From Bacteroidales bacterium UBA5342 (GTDB taxonomy: Bacteria; Bacteroidota; Bacteroidia; Bacteroidales; UBA5342): a stretch of 26,375 nucleotides of DNA. The stretch is taken from the NCBI GenBank assembly GCA_002408065.1, contig DHQI01000026.1, forward strand, positions 1 to 26,375. The letters run 5' to 3'. Below the pieces are notes generated by a model. The model searched no databases. It worked only from the letters and a program-made list of their open reading frames with translations, and was not told the DNA's origin. The translations under genes and the position numbers were made by a program. This document shows, piece after piece, positions 14,399 to 23,002 of the stretch. Each line of letters starts with the position of its first letter. Positions within the stretch are counted from its first letter, which is position 1.

Positions 14399-15834
14399 TA
14401 TATACTTTGTTTTTTTGTTAAAGATGCTTCGTTGTATCCAAGGATATCCAACATTTCAATGACTGATTGTTCTTCTCTATAGACCGTATCTATAATGTTG
14501 CCCCGATCATCACGGTCTACGATGACGTGCTTGGGAGATGGTATCAAACAGTGCTTTATACCACCATAGCCACTTACTGAATCTTGGTAAGCTCCGGTAT
14601 GGAAAAAACCTAGATATAGCGGTGTTTTGTCTTTCGATGAATATTTGGGCAATAGTACTTCTTGGTTAAAATCTTCTGAGTTGTAATAGTCAGAATGATC
14701 GCAACTGATACCGCCAATGTTGGTGCGTCCGTATTCATTGTTCCATTTATTAATAGGCAATAGTATGAATTTCTCTTGAATAGACCAAGCATCAGGAATA
14801 GTATTCATCAGACTGTTATTGATGATATACCAGTTTTCCGTATCATTCTGTTGCTTTTGTTCTAACACCTCAAAAATGATAGCGCCAGCTTCCCCCACAG
14901 TATACTTGCCAAATTCGGTGAAGATATCAGGTTCGCTAATATTCTCTTTTGTACATACCGTTTTAATATTATTAATGATTTCATTAATCATATATTCGTA
15001 GTTGTACTCAAAGCCCAAATGGTTGCGAATAGGAAATCCTCCACCAAGATTAAAGGAGTCTAGGCTTGCACAGGTCTTTTTGAGTTCGGTATAAAGTTTT
15101 AGCGCACGCTGAAATTCTCCCCAATAGTAAGGCGTGTCTTTGATGCCTGAGTCTACAAAGAAATGCAACATCTTCAACTCCATTTGAGGGTTGTTTGCGA
15201 TTTCTTTTTCTACAAAACCAGCCATAGCATTATACGGAATGCCCAAACGAGAAGTATAATAAGCGGATTGCGCCTCTTCGTTGATGGCCATTCTTACCCC
15301 GATTTTAATTTTACTCTTAGGTTTTAGAGCTACGAGTCTGTGGTATTCCTCGATGCTATCGAGCACGATGATGTCGTTAGTAAAGCCGTGTTTTTCTTGA
15401 AGAGCAATGATCTTCTCTAGGTATTCTTTGGTCTTATAACCATTATGTATGATGATACGACTTTTATCAATCTTCCCCTTTTTAAGCAAATGGAGAATCA
15501 GGTCAATATCAAAAGAAGAAGAAGTCTCAATGTTAACATTGTGTTTTAATGCTTCATTGATAACGTGGTGAAAGTGGTTGCACTTAGTGCAATAGCAAAA
15601 GTGGTACTTGCCTTTATAGGCACTGTTTTTGATGGCTCTGTTAAACAGGTTACGTGCTTTTTTGATTTGATCACCTATCTTGGGCAGATAGATAAATCGA
15701 AAGGGGGTGCCATATTTCTCTATCAGGTATTTCAGAGAAACACCGTGGAAAGTTAAAAATCCATTTTTGAGATCAAATCCCTCCTGAGGGAAATAATAAC
15801 TCTGTTCAACGAGGTCAAAATATGTATTTTTCAT
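14398..15834 (-). CDS. speA: Arginine decarboxylase, short fold-III type
   Basis: A 478-residue PLP enzyme of the alanine-racemase-fold (group IV) decarboxylases, best read as arginine decarboxylase making agmatine. The lysine that should bind PLP is K84 in YCTKCNHFHH. The glycine-rich phosphate site is FNLGGGFPIRNHLGF, and a later motif EFGKYTVGEAG replaces the usual EPGR of the superfamily. It is shorter than the roughly 630-residue biosynthetic SpeA of E. coli. Substrate assignment rests on the agmatinase, carboxynorspermidine dehydrogenase and decarboxylase genes next door; diaminopimelate or ornithine would fit the fold but not the neighbourhood. First gene of a two-gene minus-strand operon with the RimB-RimK gene, with a leader of about 110 bases. 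Confidence 0.85.
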   Translation of the reverse strand: MKNTYFDLVEQSYYFPQEGFDLKNGFLTFHGVSLKYLIEKYGTPFRFIYLPKIGDQIKKARNLFNRAIKNSAYKGKYHFCYCTKCNHFHHVINEALKHNVNIETSSSFDIDLILHLLKKGKIDKSRIIIHNGYKTKEYLEKIIALQEKHGFTNDIIVLDSIEEYHRLVALKPKSKIKIGVRMAINEEAQSAYYTSRLGIPYNAMAGFVEKEIANNPQMELKMLHFFVDSGIKDTPYYWGEFQRALKLYTELKKTCASLDSFNLGGGFPIRNHLGFEYNYEYMINEIINNIKTVCTKENISEPDIFTEFGKYTVGEAGAIIFEVLEQKQQNDTENWYIINNSLMNTIPDAWSIQEKFILLPINKWNNEYGRTNIGGISCDHSDYYNSEDFNQEVLLPKYSSKDKTPLYLGFFHTGAYQDSVSGYGGIKHCLIPSPKHVIVDRDDRGNIIDTVYREEQSVIEMLDILGYNEASLTKKQSI

Positions 15835-15950
15835 CAGCGCAGTTTAAATCACATAAAGGTTGTTAAATTTTGGAATTAATAAAGCTATAAATCTCATCTT
15901 GACGCAAGTCTTTTCGCCTTGCAAAATCGTATTTCTAAATAAAAAGCGTG

Positions 15951-15958
15951 CAAAAATA
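15951..15958 (-). promoter_or_regulatory. -7 element for speA-rimK
   Basis: On the minus strand this reads TATTTTTG, a match to TAnnTTTG, about 117 bases before the speA ATG. The leader includes a small GCAAG/CTTGC stem at 15905-15923. The 395-bp divergent gap 15835-16229 holds this element and the promoter at 16078, and nothing else I can name. Confidence 0.45.
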
Positions 15959-16077
15959 CACTAAAAATTGAATTGTGACCTGTTATTTTATTTATATGGA
16001 GAAAAAAATAAGAATGGAGGTTCTAAGTGATAGATATAGAGCGTTTAAGTGTTTCTTTTATTTTTTTATGAATAGTG

Positions 16078-16106
16078 TTTGTATATTATAAATAGTATTA
16101 CTTTTG
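16078..16106 (+). promoter_or_regulatory. Promoter of the GNAT-nitrilase gene
   Basis: TTTG (16078-16081), 17 bases, then TACTTTTG (16099-16106) is close to the Bacteroidota consensus. The leader is about 115 bases. Confidence 0.5.
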
Positions 16107-16229
16107 CTAAAGATTGTTCGGTATTTGTAGATGGATAAGCTTTGCTGAATAAGTCTTGTTAGCCCCAGGTTATTAGTGAGATACGCTTAAGTGTGTTTCA
16201 TGTATTTTTGATTTTTTTAAAATATTGTA

Positions 16230-17765
16230 ATGAAAGATATTCAATCGATTGAGAATATTGAGATTGTCTTCCTGACTATGGATGACTATGATGACATTAA
16301 GAAGTCTATGCAGGAGGCTTATTCCAATATGTCTGATGCATATTGGAAACGTCATCAGATACAAACGCTTATTGATAAATTTCCAGAGGGACAGGTAGGA
16401 ATAAAGGTAGATGATGAGCTCGCTGGTTGTGCTTTATCTATCATTGTTGATTATTCAAAGTTTGATGATAAACACACTTATAAGGAAATAACAGGAGCAT
16501 ATACTTTTAGTACTCATTCTGATGAAGGTACTAAGCTTTATGGTATTGATGTATTTATCAGACCTAAATTCCGAGGCTTGCGTTTAGGACGTAGGTTGTA
16601 CGATTACCGTAAAGAATTATGTGAAAAACTTAATCTTAAGGGGATTGTATTTGGAGGGCGCATACCCAATTACCATCAGTATGCAGATACACTTACGCCT
16701 CGTGATTATATCAATAGTGTGCGTAATAAGGAAATCCACGATCCGGTGCTAGATTTTCAAATGTCGAATGATTTTCACCCAGTGCGAGTGCTTAAAGGAT
16801 ATTTAGAGGGTGATGAAGATTCGCAAGAGTTTGCGGTCTTGTTGGAGTGGGATAATGTCTACTATGAAAAGCAAAGCAGTAAGGTCTTGTCTGCTAAGTC
16901 AATCGTGAGGCTAGGGCTGGTTCAATGGCAGATGCGTTTGTATCAATCTTTGGATGAACTGATGCAGCAAGCTGAATATTTTATCGATGCGGTGTCTGGT
17001 TATCGGTCGGATTTTGCTCTTTTTCCTGAGTTTTTTAATGCCCCTTTAATGGCTGACTATAATCACCTGTCGGAGCCTGAGGCTATTCGTGTTCTGGCTG
17101 GGTTTACAGAAGAGATAAAGAATCGCTTCACAGAGCTTGCCATTACATATAATATTAATATCATTACAGGTAGTATGCCTGAGATGATAGAAAGTGACCT
17201 TTACAATGTTGGCTACCTTTGTAAACGTGATGGGGGAATAGAGCGTTTTGAGAAATTGCACGTCACTCCTGACGAAGCCAAGGTGTGGGGTCTACAGGGA
17301 GGAACTAGCATAAAAGCTTTTGATACCGATTGTGGGAAAGTTGGAGTGCTTATTTGTTACGATATCGAGTTCCCGGAGTTAGGTCGTTTGTTGGCCGACG
17401 AAGGCATTGATATTTTATTTGTGCCATTTCTGACAGATACACAGAATGGTTATTCCAGGGTGAGGCACTGTGCACAGGCTAGAGCTATTGAGAATGAGTG
17501 TTATGTGGCTATAGCGGGGAGTGTAGGCAATTTGCCTAAAGTCCACAATATGGATATTCAATATGCTCAATCGATGGTGTTTACTCCTTGTGATTTTGCA
17601 TTCCCTACTGATGGCGTGAAGTCTGAAGCAACGCCCAATACAGAAATGATTCTGATTGCAGATGTCGATATTGATATGCTTCGTCAACTCAATCAATTAG
17701 GGAGTGTGCGTAATTTGAAAGATCGAAGAACTGATTTATATAATGTGCAAAAGCTTGGTGTTTAG
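16230..17765 (+). CDS. GNAT acetyltransferase - carbon-nitrogen hydrolase fusion
   Basis: A 511-residue two-domain protein. Residues 10-210 are a GNAT N-acetyltransferase domain with the acetyl-CoA loop RPKFRGLRLGRRL (111-123). Residues 225-500 are a nitrilase-superfamily amidohydrolase with the full catalytic set: E267 in FPEFFNAP, K342 in RFEKLHVTP, and C376 in VGVLICYDIEFPE. The fusion is known in several phyla (B. subtilis YhcX has the same layout) but its reaction is not established. It lies divergently from arginine decarboxylase, so a role in acylating or de-amidating a polyamine or arginine derivative is tempting; N-carbamoylputrescine amidase would be redundant here because agmatinase is present. 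It is cytoplasmic. It has its own promoter, and the gene appears monocistronic. Confidence 0.88.
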   Translation: MKDIQSIENIEIVFLTMDDYDDIKKSMQEAYSNMSDAYWKRHQIQTLIDKFPEGQVGIKVDDELAGCALSIIVDYSKFDDKHTYKEITGAYTFSTHSDEGTKLYGIDVFIRPKFRGLRLGRRLYDYRKELCEKLNLKGIVFGGRIPNYHQYADTLTPRDYINSVRNKEIHDPVLDFQMSNDFHPVRVLKGYLEGDEDSQEFAVLLEWDNVYYEKQSSKVLSAKSIVRLGLVQWQMRLYQSLDELMQQAEYFIDAVSGYRSDFALFPEFFNAPLMADYNHLSEPEAIRVLAGFTEEIKNRFTELAITYNINIITGSMPEMIESDLYNVGYLCKRDGGIERFEKLHVTPDEAKVWGLQGGTSIKAFDTDCGKVGVLICYDIEFPELGRLLADEGIDILFVPFLTDTQNGYSRVRHCAQARAIENECYVAIAGSVGNLPKVHNMDIQYAQSMVFTPCDFAFPTDGVKSEATPNTEMILIADVDIDMLRQLNQLGSVRNLKDRRTDLYNVQKLGV

Positions 17766-17848
17766 TTGGTGAATAGTGTGGTCTGGAGTAGCAAAATAGT
17801 TCAGGTGAATTTAATATAAAGATGCTACTCAATGAGAAAAGATTAAGC

Positions 17849-17856
17849 TATGTTTG
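17849..17856 (+). promoter_or_regulatory. -7 element for the DUF432-mscS-corA-SLC12 run
   Basis: TATGTTTG matches TAnnTTTG and lies 18 bases before the ATG at 17875. No good -33 box is seen. Confidence 0.4.
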
Positions 17857-17874
17857 CACATAAAAATATTTTAA

Positions 17875-18654
17875 ATGATGTGGAATAAAATAACCTTAAA
17901 GGCTCAAGAATGTCATTATTGGCGGATCGGCAAGACGGATTATTACATTGTGAAAAATGACATACAATGGCGCTATGCTGTTGAAACCAGTACTAGTCCT
18001 TCAGAGCGCTTTGTGATGGGAGAGGTCTGTGATATCACTGAGCAGGATATGCCGTGGCAAACGGCGATAGGTGAGAAGAGCGACGTGCTTCAGGTCTTGC
18101 CTGCGTTGCCCGATCTGCCTATGGTGATAAAGCCAAAAACGAAGATGACTGTTTTGCCTGGGAAGAGTGTGATGCTCTACATTCCCGTGCCTATTAGTTT
18201 GCAGTTTTATGCCGGAAGTAGGAAGAAGGAGCACCTCATTTTTGAACGTGCAACGGAGGAGTTGTCGCAAACGTGGTTTGGCGAATTTCATAATGGTCTG
18301 TTGGCCTACAGTTGTGAGCTTGAGTTGGCGGATTGTCTTGCTGTACCTAAAGCGATGTCGCATCATATAATTTGTCCTGTTAAGTTGGTCAACGATGCTC
18401 ATACAATACTCGACGTTCAGCGCTTACTTATACATAGTGAGTATCTTACAGTGTATGGTAAGGATTTTGAGCTTTTTGCCAATGAGGTGAAGATAAAGTT
18501 CAAAGGTGAAAATGAAATAAGCGATGTGCAATATGCGAGTCAGGCTCCCTCTAGCAGTATACATAAATCGCAATTGAATTCACCACGCAACCCTAAGATG
18601 AGCAGCGTGATCTCCAAAAGTTTTCATTTTATTAAATCTTTAAGCAATTATTAA
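17875..18654 (+). CDS. DUF432-like protein linked to an MscS channel
   Basis: A 259-residue soluble protein, mostly beta-strand by eye, without signal peptide or membrane helix. I recognise it from memory as resembling DUF432, a small family of unknown function in archaea and some bacteria. Landmarks are the Trp-rich N-terminus (W3, W17), KPKTKMTVLPGKSVMLYIPV (about 86-105), WFGEFHNGLLAYSCEL (about 142-157), and HIICPVKLVN. The last 40 residues are polar and probably disordered. Its stop overlaps the ATG of the MscS channel gene by one base (TAATG), so the two are coupled and the protein may be a cytosolic partner or regulator of the channel. There is a second in-frame ATG at 17878, so the first Met is uncertain. 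Confidence 0.65.
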   Translation: MMWNKITLKAQECHYWRIGKTDYYIVKNDIQWRYAVETSTSPSERFVMGEVCDITEQDMPWQTAIGEKSDVLQVLPALPDLPMVIKPKTKMTVLPGKSVMLYIPVPISLQFYAGSRKKEHLIFERATEELSQTWFGEFHNGLLAYSCELELADCLAVPKAMSHHIICPVKLVNDAHTILDVQRLLIHSEYLTVYGKDFELFANEVKIKFKGENEISDVQYASQAPSSSIHKSQLNSPRNPKMSSVISKSFHFIKSLSNY

Positions 18655-19490
18655 TGAATATGTTTGAACTTAAACCCGAATTGTTAACTCAGCTAAAGCA
18701 AATAGCGATTGTTGTAGTTGCAGGCTATCTGTTAATACAATTATTGGTCATCTTAGTGCGCAAGGTCTTTTTTAAAAAAGCGACTCCGCAGCTCAAAATG
18801 TTAATTACCAAAGCCATTGTGTATGTTGGGGTGATTAGCATCGTTTTGGCTATTATCGGAATATTGCAGCTGAAAGCGGTGTTTCAGACGATGTTAGGGG
18901 CAGCCGGTGTGCTGGGTATTGTGCTAGGGGTAGCTTCTCAGGCAAGTATTGGAAATATTGTGAGCGGCTTATTTCTGATTTCAGAAAAGCCTTTTGAGAT
19001 TGGTGATTTGATACGTGTAGGGGATAAATTCGGAAGTGTTTATTCCATCGATTTATTGTCGATCAAAATAAAGACGATGGATAATCAACTTATCCGGGTA
19101 CCTAATCAAACGATTATTAGTACTGAAGTGACCAATGTGACAAAATTTCAGATTCGCCGTATGGATATTGAAGTAGGGGTAGCTTATAAAGAAGATTTGA
19201 AAAAAGTAATAGAAATACTAAAGTCCATAGCCAAAGAGAATCCCTTATGTTTGGATGAACCCGAGCCTGTAGTGCTGACTAAGGTGTTTAATACTAGTAG
19301 TATTGATTTTTTATTTGGTGTGTGGTTTGAGAAGTCAAATTATTTGAAAGTACGCAATTCTGTTTTTCAGCAAATCACAGAACGCTTTCGCGAAGAGAAT
19401 ATTGAGATTCCATTCCCTCACTTATCGCTTTATACGGGAGAAGATACCAAGCCTTTTCCTTTGCAGCGTGAGGGCGAGGTGAAAAACTAA
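18654..19490 (+). CDS. mscS: MscS-family mechanosensitive channel
   Basis: A 278-residue inner-membrane channel of the small-conductance MscS family, which opens under membrane tension and releases solutes on hypo-osmotic shock. It has three helices: about 12-36, 48-68, and the pore helix about 73-98 rich in Gly and Ala (TMLGAAGVLGIVLGVASQAS). The family hallmark GNIVSGLFLISEKPFEIGDLI follows, then the beta domain with IKTMDNQLIRVPN, and the alpha/beta cage. The length is close to E. coli MscS (286). Its start overlaps the preceding DUF432-like gene by one base. CorA follows after 66 bases. Confidence 0.93.
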   Translation: MNMFELKPELLTQLKQIAIVVVAGYLLIQLLVILVRKVFFKKATPQLKMLITKAIVYVGVISIVLAIIGILQLKAVFQTMLGAAGVLGIVLGVASQASIGNIVSGLFLISEKPFEIGDLIRVGDKFGSVYSIDLLSIKIKTMDNQLIRVPNQTIISTEVTNVTKFQIRRMDIEVGVAYKEDLKKVIEILKSIAKENPLCLDEPEPVVLTKVFNTSSIDFLFGVWFEKSNYLKVRNSVFQQITERFREENIEIPFPHLSLYTGEDTKPFPLQREGEVKN

Positions 19491-19556
19491 GTCGTCGATG
19501 ATTTACTAATGAACTAAATTTGTTCAGATAAGAAATCTTTTTTTAATTGAAATAAT

Positions 19557-20621
19557 ATGGCCAGGTTTTTAAAATCGACACAAGCGACTATTGGCTTGTC
19601 TCCTGATGCAATGCATTTCTTTGGAGAGAAAAAAGTGGAGCATACCCGCATACGTTGTATCTCTTATAACGCAGAACATTTGCAAGAGCTTGAAATTGCT
19701 GATGTGGAGGAGTTGCGCCATTGTGAAACCTCTGGCAATATACTCTGGGTCAATGTGGATGGTATACATAATGTGGATAAGATCCAAACGATAGCCAATA
19801 TCTTTGCCATTGACCCATTAGCTGTGGCTAATATATTAGATACGCACTCGCGACCTCGTGTGATCGAGTATGACGCGTGTGTCTTTATTTCTGCAAGAAT
19901 GCTGCACTTCAACGAAAGCGATAATCAAATTACAGCAGAAAATCTTGTTATGATACTGAAAGATAATCTGCTGTTGACATTTCAAGAACGCGTAGGTGAT
20001 GTTTTTGAACCTGTGCGCGATCGCCTAAGGAAGAGCCGTAAGCGGATACGTAGTGCGGGGGCTGACTATCTTGCTTTTGCCTTGTTGGATGTTGTGATCG
20101 ACAATTACATTCACGTCATTAGTTGTTTGGGCGAACATATCGAAAGCCTGGACGAACAGTTAATCAAGCAACCGAAGACAAATTGTCTGGAAGATATCAA
20201 TAACTATAAAATAGAAATCAACTACGTGAAAAAGGCGGTGCGTCCTTGTCGTGATATGGTAGTGTCTTTGATGAAAACAGATTCAGAATGGCTTGATGAA
20301 TCTTTAGAAGTACACCTGCAAGAGTTGCGAAACAATATTGAGCTGGCCAACGAATCGGTCGATCATTATCGCGAAATGCTTTCCGATCAGCTTAATGTTT
20401 TTCATACAACGGTATCTTATCACCTCAATGATATTCTGAAATTCTTAACGATTTTCTCCGTGATTTTTATTCCTATCACTTTTATTGCTGGGGTGTATGG
20501 TACTAATTTCGATCATATCCCTGAATTGCATTACAAATACAGTTACCCTATAATGTGGGGTGTCATTATTTTAGTGGTGTTGACTATGCTTTTCTTCTTT
20601 AAACGGAAGAAATGGTTGTAG
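19557..20621 (+). CDS. corA: CorA-family divalent cation channel, GTN variant
   Basis: A 354-residue CorA-type protein: a large cytoplasmic N-terminal domain (1-285) with long helices, then two C-terminal membrane helices (about 292-313 and 331-349) and a short basic tail KRKKWL. The selectivity loop at the end of helix 1 reads Y314-G315-T316-N317-F, where CorA proper has YGMNF; the following PEL is retained. The family carries Mg, Co or Ni inward, while GxN variants may prefer Zn or work in efflux, so the ion is uncertain. It sits between an MscS channel gene and an SLC12-like transporter gene (30 bases), which suggests a joint role in ionic balance. The ATG at 19557 begins directly before the conserved N-terminal region. 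Confidence 0.9.
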   Translation: MARFLKSTQATIGLSPDAMHFFGEKKVEHTRIRCISYNAEHLQELEIADVEELRHCETSGNILWVNVDGIHNVDKIQTIANIFAIDPLAVANILDTHSRPRVIEYDACVFISARMLHFNESDNQITAENLVMILKDNLLLTFQERVGDVFEPVRDRLRKSRKRIRSAGADYLAFALLDVVIDNYIHVISCLGEHIESLDEQLIKQPKTNCLEDINNYKIEINYVKKAVRPCRDMVVSLMKTDSEWLDESLEVHLQELRNNIELANESVDHYREMLSDQLNVFHTTVSYHLNDILKFLTIFSVIFIPITFIAGVYGTNFDHIPELHYKYSYPIMWGVIILVVLTMLFFFKRKKWL

Positions 20622-20651
20622 ATTAGGCGTTTTAGTTATCAATTATTTCTT

Positions 20652-22868
20652 ATGAAAAAGCAACAAGGTTTTGGGACGGCTCCCGTATTTTTTACAGCGA
20701 TATCCACCATCTTAGGTGCGATATTATTTTTGCGATTTGGTTTTGCTGTGGGTACTATTGGCTTTTGGGGCGTGATAGGTATCATTCTATTAGGTCACTT
20801 GGTCACGATACCTACCGCTTTGGCTATCTCCGAGATTGCAACGAATAAACGGGTAGAAGGTGGGGGAGAATACTTCATCATCTCTCGCTCTTTTGGCCTT
20901 AATATTGGCGCTACCATTGGTATTGCGCTTTATTTGTCGCAAGCCATCAGTGTGGCTTTTTATATTATTGCTTTTACCGAGGCTTTTGAGTTTTTCTTTG
21001 ATCTGGTTAATAAATACTGGGGCATTATGTTGCCGCGGCAAATCATCAGTGTGCCGGCGATCTTGTTACTTGCTCTGCTTATTCTGAAGAAAGGGGCTAA
21101 TATGGGGGTAAAAGCCTTGTATTTTGTCATCGGGATACTCTTTGTGGCTTTGGCTTTATTCTTTTTGGGTAAAACCCCTTATGCTGCTGAGAGTAGCTTT
21201 TCATTATTCAATGCGGAGTTTCGAAATCCAGGCCAGTTTTTTATGGTTTTTGCTATTGTCTTTCCTGCCTTTACGGGGATGACTGCTGGTGTGGGCTTGT
21301 CGGGAGATCTGAGAAATCCTTCAAAGTCCATCCCCTTGGGAACTACTCTAGCCACTATCAGTGGTATGATCGTTTACATCTTTATTGTTTATAAGCTTGC
21401 GCTAAATGCAAGTGTTGAGGACTTGGTGGGCAATCAATTAATTATGAGTAAAATTGCTTTAGGTGGTGTCATTATTATACCACTCGGCCTTGCAGCTTCT
21501 ACTATATCTTCGGCATTAGGCTCTATAATGGTTGCGCCGCGTACATTGCAAGCGCTGGCTGTGGATGATAGTTTTCCTTCTAAAAAGATGAATAAGTGGT
21601 TGGCCACAGGTAGAGAAAAAGATGGAGAACCCATTAATGCCTCTATGGTGACTTCTATTATAGCGCTGGTTTTTGTGCTGATGGGTAATGTAAATGCAGT
21701 GGCTGAGATCATATCAATGTTCTTTATGGTGACTTATGGCTCTTTGTGTTTAATCTCTTTCTTGAACCATTTTGGCGCATCACCATCTTATCGTCCTCAT
21801 TTTAAATCACGGTGGTATATTTCACTGATAGGCTTTGTTGTTTCGGGTTGGGTGATGTTTCAAATTAATCCGATGTATGCCATTGCAGCTATTGTTCTGA
21901 TGTCGCTAATCTACTTATATGTCAATCATTACCACAAAGATCGCAATGGTTTTGAAGCCATATTTGCGAACGCGATGTTTCAGATAAATAGAAACTTACA
22001 AGTGTATATGCAGAAAAAGAGTGAGGCTAAAACCTCCGCACAATGGCGCCCTAGTGCGATATGTATTTCACGGGAATCTTTTCAGCGCAATACCGCTTTT
22101 CGTTTGCTCAATTGGATCTCTTTTAAGTATGGTTTTGGTACCTATATGCACTTTATCGAAGGGTATTATTCTAAGTCTACCGTGGAGCAGTCACGGGTAG
22201 AATTGCGAAAGCTAATTGATACCTTTGATAAAATAGATAACCACGTCTATGTAGATACTTTGATTTCACCATCTTACACTTCTGCTATAGCTCAGACTAT
22301 ACAGGTACCGGGCATTGCGGGAATGGAAAACAATATGGTGATTTTTGAATATAGCAAAGAGCAACCGGAGCATCTGAACGAAATTGTAGAGAATTATGGC
22401 CTGGTCAATTCCGGCAACTTTGACTTTTGCATTTTGGGCAGTTCAGCCAAATTGTTAGATTTTAAACAAGGCATTCACGTATGGATACGGAGTACCGATA
22501 CCGAAAATGCGAGTACTATGATAATGCTGAGCTTTATTATACTCGGGCATCCTGACTGGCATAAGTCATCGATAAAAATATTTGAAACCTGTAAAGCGGA
22601 TAAGGTAGAAGAAACCCGTCAGCGGATGGAGGAGCTGGTGACTACCGGGCGTCTACCTATTACCACCAATAATATTGAGATTATCATAGAAGACGAGGAC
22701 TTGAGTATGAAAGAGCTCATCAATGATAAATCGGCTGATGCAGGTCTCACCATTATTGGTTTCCGTGGCGATCATATCAAGAGTAGTGGTACGGCTGTTT
22801 TTTCGGGGTACGATAACTTAGGCACCGTCTTATTTGTCAATGCGCATGATCAGTTGGAGATAGAATAA
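20652..22868 (+). CDS. SLC12-like cation-chloride cotransporter (APC superfamily)
   Basis: A 738-residue membrane transporter. Residues 8-440 contain about twelve hydrophobic helices. The first, FGTAPVFFTAISTILGAILF with FLRFG after it, and the unwound-helix motifs VEGGGEYFIISRSFG and FPAFTGMTAGVGLSGDLRNP, are those of the cation-chloride cotransporter branch (SLC12) of the APC superfamily, not of amino-acid permeases. Residues 450-738 form a soluble cytosolic domain, as in eukaryotic NKCC/KCC proteins. Bacterial relatives are poorly studied, and the ions moved (K, Na, Cl or an amino acid) cannot be told from sequence. It is the last gene of the run with the DUF432-like gene, mscS and corA, and is followed by a strong terminator. 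Confidence 0.85.
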   Translation: MKKQQGFGTAPVFFTAISTILGAILFLRFGFAVGTIGFWGVIGIILLGHLVTIPTALAISEIATNKRVEGGGEYFIISRSFGLNIGATIGIALYLSQAISVAFYIIAFTEAFEFFFDLVNKYWGIMLPRQIISVPAILLLALLILKKGANMGVKALYFVIGILFVALALFFLGKTPYAAESSFSLFNAEFRNPGQFFMVFAIVFPAFTGMTAGVGLSGDLRNPSKSIPLGTTLATISGMIVYIFIVYKLALNASVEDLVGNQLIMSKIALGGVIIIPLGLAASTISSALGSIMVAPRTLQALAVDDSFPSKKMNKWLATGREKDGEPINASMVTSIIALVFVLMGNVNAVAEIISMFFMVTYGSLCLISFLNHFGASPSYRPHFKSRWYISLIGFVVSGWVMFQINPMYAIAAIVLMSLIYLYVNHYHKDRNGFEAIFANAMFQINRNLQVYMQKKSEAKTSAQWRPSAICISRESFQRNTAFRLLNWISFKYGFGTYMHFIEGYYSKSTVEQSRVELRKLIDTFDKIDNHVYVDTLISPSYTSAIAQTIQVPGIAGMENNMVIFEYSKEQPEHLNEIVENYGLVNSGNFDFCILGSSAKLLDFKQGIHVWIRSTDTENASTMIMLSFIILGHPDWHKSSIKIFETCKADKVEETRQRMEELVTTGRLPITTNNIEIIIEDEDLSMKELINDKSADAGLTIIGFRGDHIKSSGTAVFSGYDNLGTVLFVNAHDQLEIE

Positions 22869-22904
22869 AACACTTATTGGCTGAAAAATTTTCAGCATAT
22901 GCTT

Positions 22905-22950
22905 TGCCATTCCGTCAATGTGTCATATTGATGAGAATGGCATTTTTTTT
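22905..22950 (+). terminator. Rho-independent terminator after the SLC12-like gene
   Basis: TGCCATTC (22905-22912) pairs with GAATGGCA (22935-22942). An inner GTCAAT/ATTGAT pair extends the stem, and eight T follow. Confidence 0.8.
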
Positions 22951-22974
22951 GACCTACAAGCAATCGTAAATTTG
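22948..22974 (+). promoter_or_regulatory. Promoter of htpG
   Basis: TTTG (22948-22951) and TAAATTTG (22967-22974) resemble the Bacteroidota promoter with a short 15-base spacer. The TTTG box overlaps the T run of the preceding terminator. The leader is about 20 bases. No CIRCE or other heat-shock operator was seen. Confidence 0.45.
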
Positions 22975-23002
22975 ATAACATAAACTTTAAATATTTTTAG
23001 AA

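Noticed and set aside
16230..17765. N-carbamoylputrescine amidase (AguB) assignment
   Set aside because: The hydrolase domain is fused to a GNAT domain, no agmatine deiminase is present, and the pathway already has agmatinase.
20652..22868. Generic amino-acid permease
   Set aside because: The VEGGGEYF-type helix and the large cytosolic C-terminal domain point to the SLC12 branch.
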